DNA of 64,000 nt, from positions 13,880,278-13,944,277 of the forward strand of contig NC_039507.1 in NCBI RefSeq assembly GCF_003672135.1. The letters are read 5' to 3'. The stretch comes from Ooceraea biroi (taxonomy: Eukaryota; Arthropoda; Insecta; Hymenoptera; Formicidae). This document shows positions 56,661 to 64,000 of this stretch, piece after piece. Below the pieces are notes generated by a model. It made no database searches. It was not told where the DNA came from and saw only the letters and a program-made list of their open reading frames with translations. How positions within the stretch are numbered: position 1 is the first letter of the stretch; each line of letters starts with the position of its first letter. The position numbers and the translations under genes were made by a program.

Positions 56661-57571
56661 AAATATTTACCTTTACACAGCTCGCACCAAATGACCTCCG
56701 ATTGACCTTGAAATTGACCTTGACCCCTAACAAGGTCAAGGTCATTGACTTTTTCCAATGCTCATTATTCATTAAAAAGTCATTAACAATATAAATTTAA
56801 TACTGATTCTATTACTTCTTGGACACATAATACTTCCATATTACACAAATAATCAATAAGATTATTATAATTGTAGGTAAGATGAAGAAAATCGTTTTTA
56901 AAGCAGTGAATCGTTGTTTAAATTAATTTAATAGATTCTATTACTTCTTGGACACGGGTTGGATTAGACTTGTATCTTTGAGATAGATTTGAAGGACGGG
57001 CTTCGCCTGTATTTATGGCTATGTTTATATACAAATTTTCACAGTCATATTCTTATATTGTCAGAAATCAAACGTAACCAGTGTGTCGTATAGTCAGTGC
57101 GTAAAGTGTTCGATTAATTTTCCATTAATTATATAAATATTGGTATATTCAGTTGAACAAATAAATAATAATCCTTAATAAGTCTTTAATTTCGATTAAA
57201 GCAGAAAATTATTTGTATTTACCTGTTTTGTGCTTTTGGTTAAAATAAAGAATACTTTATATTTATAAACAACCTATTCTATATATTAATGATTCACTGC
57301 TTTAAATAAATTTTGTTCGTTCATATTCAAAATAACTATTATATTTTCGAAACTTATCTTTCCTTATGTGCATAAGTATTCCAACTTGTTTTGTTACTAA
57401 TTTACAAATTCTTATACTTCATTCTCTTACTGCTTTCGTTAATAACTTTTTAATGAACAATGAGCATTGGAAAAGGTCAATGACCTTGACCTTGTTAGGG
57501 GTCAAGGTCAATGTCAAGGTCAATCGGAGGTCATTTGGGGCGGGCTGTGTAAAGGTAAATATTTACCACAA
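56661..57571. mobile_element. Palindromic MITE of the CCTTGAC type
   Basis: The ends aaatatttacctttacacag and ctgtgtaaaggtaaatattt are perfectly inverted. Arms continue with gacctccgattgaccttg and aaggtcaaggtcattgac. The left end abuts the DIRS right end exactly, so the DIRS boundary and the MITE boundary support each other. A spacer duplicate (tagattctattacttcttgg) occurs at about 56804 and 56934. Confidence 0.88.
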
Positions 57572-57839
57572 TGTTGGAGAAAATAAAGTCAAGTGGATAG
57601 CCATTATCTGTATCTATGTATTCTTTTCGTTACTTTAACTATAAAGTTCGGGGCTCGAGATACGAACAAGAGGATGGTGACGAACGATTATCCGTTTCAA
57701 ATAAACATATTCAAATTCCATGAGCAGATGAGAATAATGATATTTCGGTTATATAATACAGGTAATCGAGGAAATCATCGAACAAGTCGTATTATTATTC
57801 AAAATAAAAGTGCGGAAATCATATTATAAATCGAGTCAT

Positions 57840-58376
57840 TGTTCAATACATAAACGCGCGGAAATTATGTTTCAATTCATAGAAATACTCATCTGAGTTA
57901 TCGAATAGAACGGAGCGCTTGATCCCTCGTTGGCTCTTTCACCTGCTTCAGGGTCCTTTGACTCGGAAATTGATCTCTCGTGTTTGCTGAGAGCGTGCTG
58001 TTCAATCGGTGATCAACCAAGTCCACTCCTGTCCAGGATACGGCGTCATTTATGATACTCGTTGCGAGTCTCGTCACAATCCCGATATTCCGATGGAATA
58101 GAGTCCAAATGGCTGTCCAAAAATGGCTGATATTTCGTTGATGTAGAATTGCTGAGAATGATGTTGTCGTCTCAGGACCCCGAAACGAAAGAGGACGTGG
58201 CAGGCGATTACGCTCCTTTTATTACTATCAATCGACGATCGATATACATGCGCAGATAGGACTATTCGTCTCGCATGCGCCTTAAATCGATTAGACCGTG
58301 CTGTCATAGGCCGTACTGGCGCGCGTTATACAAATAATTCTCGTGTCGAATAGACTCACGTCTTACATATCTAACA
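57840..58376 (-). repeat. Candidate solo LTR (about 537 bp)
   Basis: On the minus strand this GC-richer block starts TGTTAGATATGTAAGACGTG and ends ...TATTGAACA. AATAAA occurs near 58215. Flanks TCAT and ACAT match in three of four bases, so the duplication is doubtful. It interrupts open text of the Penelope-like element's 5' side. Confidence 0.35.
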
Positions 58377-58646
58377 ACATATTTATTATCAATCTCAAGT
58401 TCTCCTCGTGAAATTGTGGGTCTGATATCTTTAATGCTTTATCCACTTTATATTTTTTATGAGTATTTGAGTAATGGAGTTTCACATGTATTTGTTTAGG
58501 TAAAACATTTTTTACACTGAAGATGATCCACCGTATGGATTGAAACGTTTGTAATATTAATTGGAATAAAACTACAAGCATTGACACTCAGCTTTGCACG
58601 GATTTTGATGTTGTTTACTTGAATTTGCCGAGCGGTTATATCTTAC
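58377..58646 (-). mobile_element. 5' terminal repeat of the Penelope-like element
   Basis: Read on the minus strand, it holds the inverted partner of the left end (about 175 bp match, gaaacg hairpin included, 58517-58547), then open text THKKYKVDKALKISDPQFHE of unknown role up to 58363. Reverse transcriptase expected further in is not found between here and 57572, so it was deleted. Confidence 0.75.
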
Positions 58647-58660
58647 GATATCATTTATGT

Positions 58661-58890
58661 TTTGGAAAGCTTTCTTTTATGCGTCTCATTCATCAAACCT
58701 AGTCCCTATCGGACCTAGTCGGATTATCACCTGTAATGATCACTACAACATCATCCGTTTGATGCACATTTCAAGAGAATAGAAGAACTCCAAAAAAGTT
58801 TTGCAAACTTTCTTAACTCGAAACTACCGAGTTCCTTCTGTGAGTGTTTATCAGTTCAATAGATGGAGCAAAGTCATGAAAAATAAAATG
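58661..58890 (+). pseudogene. Mariner transposase, 3' part
   Basis: This is the continuation of the frame cut at 48815. In frame from the duplicated GATATCATTTATGT it reads VLESFLL, then SDYHL with the third-D region at about 58717-58731, then FKRIEELQKSFANFLNSK. A frameshift moves the end to QFNRWSKVMKN. Stops are present at 58714, 58732 and 58735. The N-terminal parts are at 47.1-48.8 kb. Confidence 0.8.
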
Positions 58891-58899
58891 GAGATTATT

Positions 58900-59737
58900 T
58901 CGGACTTTTCGAAATTAAAATTATATTTGACTTTTTGTGAGTAAACTTTAAATTTTATGAAAGAAGGCACCGAAATAATTTATACACCTAATATATGCCA
59001 ATAAAAGACGCAAAAATTAATTCGTGTTATACAAAAAGTAAAATAAACGAAACAAGTAAAATAAAAATTAGTCATGGTTTTACTGAGCAGTATTCAAATT
59101 GAGTCAACATTTAAAATATTGTATGTATTTCTACAAAACTAATATAATTAGGTTTTTAATATTTCATATTAATAGTTAATTTAATATTATATATTTTTCT
59201 TATTTTCATCTTTTAAAATTTGAACACAATATGAACAGTACTTAACGAATAAAATTCATTTCTGCGCTAACATTTCTATATAAATAAAACATGAATAGAT
59301 AAGCAGAAGCACGACAATTCAAAATCACCCCATGCGCATACTTTATGACAGTTTACAGAACAAAGAGATTGGTAGAAAAAAACATTTAGGCTTCACATCT
59401 TTAAAAGAACAAAGCGCATTGGATAGCAAAAAGAATATTTTTGTTACATAAAAAGAAAAATCAAAGACGTTCACCAAATTTAATGTGTATTGGTTAAAAA
59501 GTAATACAAAAAATGTAATTAATACATGTGACATGATAAAGTAATTTATTATATCTAATTAACTATAATTGGTAATATTATATCTAATTAACTATAGAAA
59601 AAATAGTATTGATGGTTATAGAAAGAATAAATCATGATATAGCGTATTATAATAAAATTTATCGAAGAATTATGATATTAACGAAGAATGACGATTGCGA
59701 AAATATGTAATTATATTTAATGAAGTGCTATACTTAC
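58900..59737. other. AT-rich intron DNA next to the LIM donor site
   Basis: No gene or paired repeat is visible, apart from a short duplication of tatatctaattaactata at about 59549 and 59579. Confidence 0.55.
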
Positions 59738-59986
59738 CACAAATCGATTAACTTTAACCTTCGGTGTACGCGGCAATTCGTTGGTCTGCGAACCAAGGGA
59801 CTCAAAACGAGCTCTCAGACTGCTCGTAGATTCTATGCTGGATTGTTCGCCTATGCTCTGAGCCATTTCTATCTCGATATGATGACTATCGATTTTGTCC
59901 TCAGTATTCTTCCAGTGTTCGAACTTAGCACGAAGACTTTTTGCACGAGCCGCATTTTGAGCTTGTTTCAAGAATTTGTCTTCTAC
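59738..59986 (-). CDS. LIM domain protein (LIMA1/EPLIN type), exon upstream of the LIM domain
   Basis: The exon has an acceptor tatatag|g (AG at 59988-59987) and a strong donor GTG|GTAAGTA (GT at 59737-59736). It holds exactly 83 codons and is phase 0 at both ends. The text VEDKFLKQAQNAARAKSLRA is charged and helical. Two related motifs, KSLRAKFEHW and SSLRARFESL, are of the kind repeated before the LIM domain in EPLIN-like proteins. The end PKVKVNRFV joins in frame to EVQTTCVEVC of the exon at 24991. Earlier exons are not seen and probably lie beyond the right edge. Confidence 0.88.
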
Positions 59987-60660
59987 CTATATACATTGCA
60001 ATAGATTAATAAATACATATATAAATATAATAAATACTTAGCAGCTTATAACAAAATATATTAATTGGGAACAATTTACGTATTCGTGTGCACGCATGTA
60101 TTTATAATTAATGATCAATTTAATATTACCATTTACTTGACAATTTAAGCATTAAAAATCATATACATAAAGTATAATAGTAATTTTTGCGAAAACCGAA
60201 AACAATACTTGAGGAACTCTACATATAATTTAAGAAAATAATACTCGCTTAATGTTATAATGTACCTCAAAATGCGAAACATACACAAAAAGTGTAAAAT
60301 TTCTAGAAAATAATGTTTTAAATAAAAGTTGTAGGATTTCGAGGGGGGCATAATATCATAACTTTAAATTGTCTTTTGATGACATTTCCCAACGTTGTAA
60401 AAAGGTCAATTTTAGGTTTTCTTAATGAAATTAAGATTATGCTCCTTCGGTCTCGTCCGAATGGATTAACTATGTAGTCGTGCTCCTACACGCACCTCAA
60501 CAACAGTGTTCAAAGAATCGCCAAAACCAAAAACCGGTTCGTCACGCCGCGCGCTTTGTGTACTCATTGTGTTCTGTTCGTTCTCCGAGACAACAGTGTC
60601 GTTTAGGTTATAAATACTTTTTCTAGTATTCTTTATTTCCATTCTCTTTTCTTATGGTGT
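59987..60660. other. Intron DNA, no gene seen
   Basis: AT-rich to about 60420, then mixed. A TATA-like ggttataaatac stands near 60609, upstream of the GC-richer block, but no gene can be tied to it. Confidence 0.5.
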
Positions 60661-63600
60661 GGAATTATCAGTGCAGGAAGAAAGGCTTGTGCGACATGTG
60701 AAGAAGGTGTGGATCTCTTAACATCGGGAGAATTTCTCTCGAGATAGCGAGCTCGCGCGTGGAGCCTACGATGCGCTCGCCGATTACGTAGAGACTCGTG
60801 GAGATTCTCAACCAGGTGAGACTTCTATCTTTACTGGATATCGGCGGTACCTTGCGTGTGCACGTACGAGCGTGGCAGACCGCGAGGGAAGGCGAGGCAT
60901 TATGTTCTTTTTCAGGCGTGTCATCAAACATAACCTCCGTCCTCGCGAGCGACGCCGAGGGATTATTTTGCCGGCGGAGGAGATCATGCACGTGGACAAG
61001 GTTTTACCAGCGGGTTTCGTGGCGTTGCCACCAGCCTTTGAGCATAGCATAGAAGAACCGACGGTCGCATAAGCGTCCGGGGCGTTGTACCAGGTATGTC
61101 CTCTCACTGACCCAGTCTTCCTTAGTGATATCTGGCGAAGAGAGGACATAACCGACGGTTTCTTCTGCTCTCCCCCCTTTTTCTGGTTTATGCTGATGTC
61201 CTCTGGCGCCATCGACGATTACGCCTTCGTCTTCCTGCGGCATGCTAATCACTGGCTGTCGCAAGTTTGGGCGCTCAGGATCCATCTTCTACTTTAGAAC
61301 CACAGGCCTTGGTTTCTGTCCTATTTGGGGGAGCTTACGTACCCGCTGCAGCAATCTGTGTCGCTGTCCGGCATCAACGACCGGCGATTTGGACGATACT
61401 CGCTCTTGTTTTTCTCTCTTGTGTGGTACGATGATGCGATCGACCTGAGGAGAAGACATAAATATTGCACACAGCGCTCCTTTATGCGAGAATAATCAAG
61501 CGCATCCGCGCGCAGGAGCCTGGAACCTTGCCGTGCTATACTCGCGTCAGAGAAAAGTTACTAGCGCTCTACCTGATTTTGTGATGTCGGAGGATCTGGA
61601 GGCACTGGTCTCAGCAAAACAGTTAAAGACACAGTTGCCTGGTTATCCCCTTCAGCCAACAGGCGGGCCTGAAATCATACAAGATCTTAAGGACGACGCA
61701 CGATCGCACTGGCGCATTGTGCAGCTAACATTCCTCTGCTCGTCACCGCTATCGGCCTTCGCTACCCAGGGAGGTCTGCGTAGTCCTCGCCTGAAATTCT
61801 CTGACATGGGATTCTTTTTGTTTGGCCATGCTCTCGCCGCAAAGCTTACAGCATCGCTGTCGGAAGCTAGCTCTGAGTTTGATCCATCGTACCTCTGCAG
61901 GATCCGTAGCTGCAGCCGTCATCACCAACGAGGCTCCAGCAGCCGCCGTTGCAAGTGAGAAAGTGATCTCTCCAACCGGTTCGTTGGCCATCGCAGCAGC
62001 GACACCAGCTTCGTAACACTCTTGTTTGGACATCTGGTGAGCCTCTGTTCGCCCACTGTCAGTTTGATACGCAGAGCCCCCTTATCGTTGGAGCTGTCTC
62101 GTCGTGCCTCATCGCGAGCCTCGCCGATCTATCGATCGCTCAAGCAAATAGGAGCGTTGGCCAACTATTACTACCGACACTGAGAGCGTGGACGCAATTC
62201 GAGATTGCTGACTTCGGTTGCTATTGTGTATTCGATGCGAGCCTTCCTTTTGCTGGCCAGAATCTTTGCACTAATAATATATTCGCATGGCCTGCGATGT
62301 CTACGCCTCAGGGGAGCTATTGTTCCTGTGGAAATTTAGAAGCGTACGGTGCAGTCTTTCTGTCCACAGAGAAATCGTCCAGTGACAGATTTCCGATCTT
62401 ATCCTGCGAGAGTTGCGCTTATCGAGCTACCTTACTTTCACTTACACGATGAGTGATCTAGTTTTGCCGCATGCTCCTGGGAGCTCAAATGGCCAATCCT
62501 GTTCCTGAAGACGCCTCTTTTCCTAGTCAGAACATACTGTTTCCGTGATATTTAGGGGCATTACGTGGCTTATGAGCTCGCGATGTTGCCCTACGGCTTC
62601 TTTTCACCTCTTCCACTTTCTCTAGCAGCCGGTATAGTCCTTACAGGTACCTTCGCGGGAAACGCTACCTATATCGAGGGAATTCCTCTGGGTTTTGCGA
62701 CTGGTTACCATTTCGAATCTTAATTGGAAACGTCAGCTAGAAGCGCAAAAGTTTTTTGTTTCTTGACCCTACGGAGTAATCTCTGCTCCCTGCTCTTTTA
62801 TTATGCCTGACCGCAGAAGTCTTTATCCTTAACGGTGAGTTAAGTTCCCTGATGGATTCTGCGAGGGAGCATTTCCTGGCTGCCAATATAAATAACGAGC
62901 AATCAGTTACAACAGATTTCTGTGCACTGCGACGAACATCGTTGTACATTCCTTTGTGATTGCCCATATGCTTTTTGGTTTTTTCTGTTTTACAGCTCCG
63001 TTAGTATTTATGGAAATCCCTTCACGTTCTTTAGAAGGGGATCCTTCCAGATGCACCTTTGACCTTTTGGGGGCAGTCTTAGTGAGGGTGTGCGGACACA
63101 CATGTCACATACATACACACACTCTCACACACGACTAGCGGTAGTAATTCTACTAGACTCCCCATATTTTCTAGGGTTACTTTAAAGCGGCTCGTAACGC
63201 TTTATTATGTCTGGTAGAGATAGCTATGAGGGCCTTTCATCATTTCTGGTCCCTCCTTCTCTTTTTTCTCCATCTCTTGGTTTTGGGACGAATCGAGTGC
63301 TACTCGGAGGATCGGAATATTTTTATTTTTTAGTGCTATATGCATCTTGTTTGTCATTTATAGACGATTCTATCGCCGAGACTGACTCTCGACGCAGCTT
63401 CCGACCCTGCGGGATTCTGGCTGACAGCAGCGCCTCGTCAGATGGCCAGTATGTTTCGATCGTGTAAGGCAGTTTTGAATGCACCTTTTTTCAATAGCAA
63501 TTGCGACATTCTTGGATTAAAGCCCCGGTGTAATGGCATTGGATACGCTTACTCCCTTTACGGAGGGATTAATTCTCAGCGTTTTCTCCACCCTGTTGCC

Positions 63601-64000
63601 ACGAAGATTAAGTCAAAGGCGATATGACGACAGCGGGAGCTGGTGGTGCTTCGGGAATCCTCAAGAACCTGTTCTACGTTTCTCTCTATTATAGGCCAAA
63701 GTCGACGCTTCCTAAGACATCTCCCAATGCAGGTTGCGACCTCGCCTCTTGCGATCTCGCAGTCCGGCACAGGTCCAGTATTCACGTTCCGTTTCGGACG
63801 GAATATCACGCAACAAATCGGGTCGGACATGCCTGTTTGTAAGGGCGACATTGTGGACATGGCCTTGACTATCTATTTTCTCATCTATTATCAGTAATTA
63901 TTATCCGGAGTGGAAGATATTTTCCCTGCAGAGTGGCTTTCTTTCAGAGAAGAACTACGGAGTCGCTTGCCTTCGGCATTTTTATTGTCGGCAACTATTT
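60660..64000 (+). pseudogene. Decayed coding region, candidate endogenous viral element
   Basis: I do not recognise the protein. Base composition and codon-like text differ from the AT-rich flanks. From 60872 to 61495 one frame stays readable with stops at 61070-61072 and 61295-61297. A second frame holds 61533-62035 with a stop at 61956-61958. A third holds about 62030-62452. Later pieces are near 62560-62720 and 63207-63467, and 63442 to the right edge in one frame with stops at 63625 and 63895. Text such as ILPAEEIMHVDKVLPAGF and IVDMALTIYFLIYY is hydrophobic and structured, like a large capsid protein. No polymerase, protease, LTR or terminal repeat is visible. A toti-like dsRNA virus capsid is my best guess and is weak. 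Confidence 0.4.

Larger units (their letters stand above)
48816..58646 (-). mobile_element. Penelope-like element expanded by nested insertions
   Basis: GATATCATTTATGT stands at 48802-48815 and again at 58647-58660, so everything between entered the mariner frame in one event and has grown since. Both ends carry the same terminal sequence in inverted orientation (gtaaacaacatcaaaatccg at the left, its complement at about 58604-58624). This is the layout known for some Penelope-like elements. Inside lie a solo LTR with a hAT element, GIY-YIG coding sequence, a DIRS element, a MITE and possibly another LTR. The right end has about 23 extra bases beyond the repeat. Confidence 0.85.

Noticed and set aside
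60668..61285. Minus-strand frames at 60.7-61.3 kb as upstream LIM exons
   Set aside because: They lack matching phase-0 donor sites and oppose a longer plus-strand coding-like block; no EPLIN-like text is present.

Overview
This is AT-rich, intron-like eukaryotic DNA that looks like an insect genome, most likely a hymenopteran such as an ant. That assignment is inference. It rests on the mix of transposons (BEL/Pao, Ty1/copia, DIRS, Penelope-like, mariner, DUF4817-type mariner, hAT, P-like), on short TTAGG telomere-type tracts, and on the lack of any prokaryotic signal.

The only host gene I can support runs on the minus strand across almost the whole window. Three exons encode one LIM domain protein of LIMA1/EPLIN type: 59986-59738 (helical, charged), 24991-24858 (LIM zinc finger 1) and 5919-5736 (LIM zinc finger 2, C-terminus and stop). 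Splice sites and phases agree (0 to 0, then AG|G), leaving introns of 34.7 kb and 18.9 kb. Nearly everything else is mobile DNA inside those introns.

Layout. 0-4.1 kb: the 3' end of a BEL/Pao element with its LTR, then a DNA element with long inverted repeats. 5.7 kb: last LIM exon. 6.8-9.7 kb: a GC-richer unassigned stretch. 11.6-16.5 kb: a decayed copia element split exactly at a TA by a 2.4-kb mariner-superfamily element. 16.5-24.1 kb: MITEs, a palindromic 31-bp minisatellite element and Penelope-like retroelement pieces. 24.4-25.7 kb: a mariner relic, the middle LIM exon and a MITE. 29-33 kb: nested palindromic MITEs. 35-39 kb: DUF4817-type and Tc1 elements. 39.2-41.3 kb: a TG...CA element carrying a spliced, unrecognised gene. 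44-48 kb: a P-like palindrome, more MITEs and a decayed mariner.

48.8-58.6 kb is a nested stack. A 14-bp duplication shows that a Penelope-like element entered the mariner reading frame. It later received a solo LTR that was itself hit by a hAT element (8-bp duplication), and a 5.2-kb DIRS element that is nearly complete and appears to have a gag intron. 60.7-64.0 kb holds a GC-richer, multiply broken coding region that may be an endogenous viral element.

No rRNA, tRNA, CRISPR or operon structure was seen. Most mobile-element reading frames are broken. The DIRS element, the spliced gene at 40 kb and the mariner at 14 kb are the least decayed.
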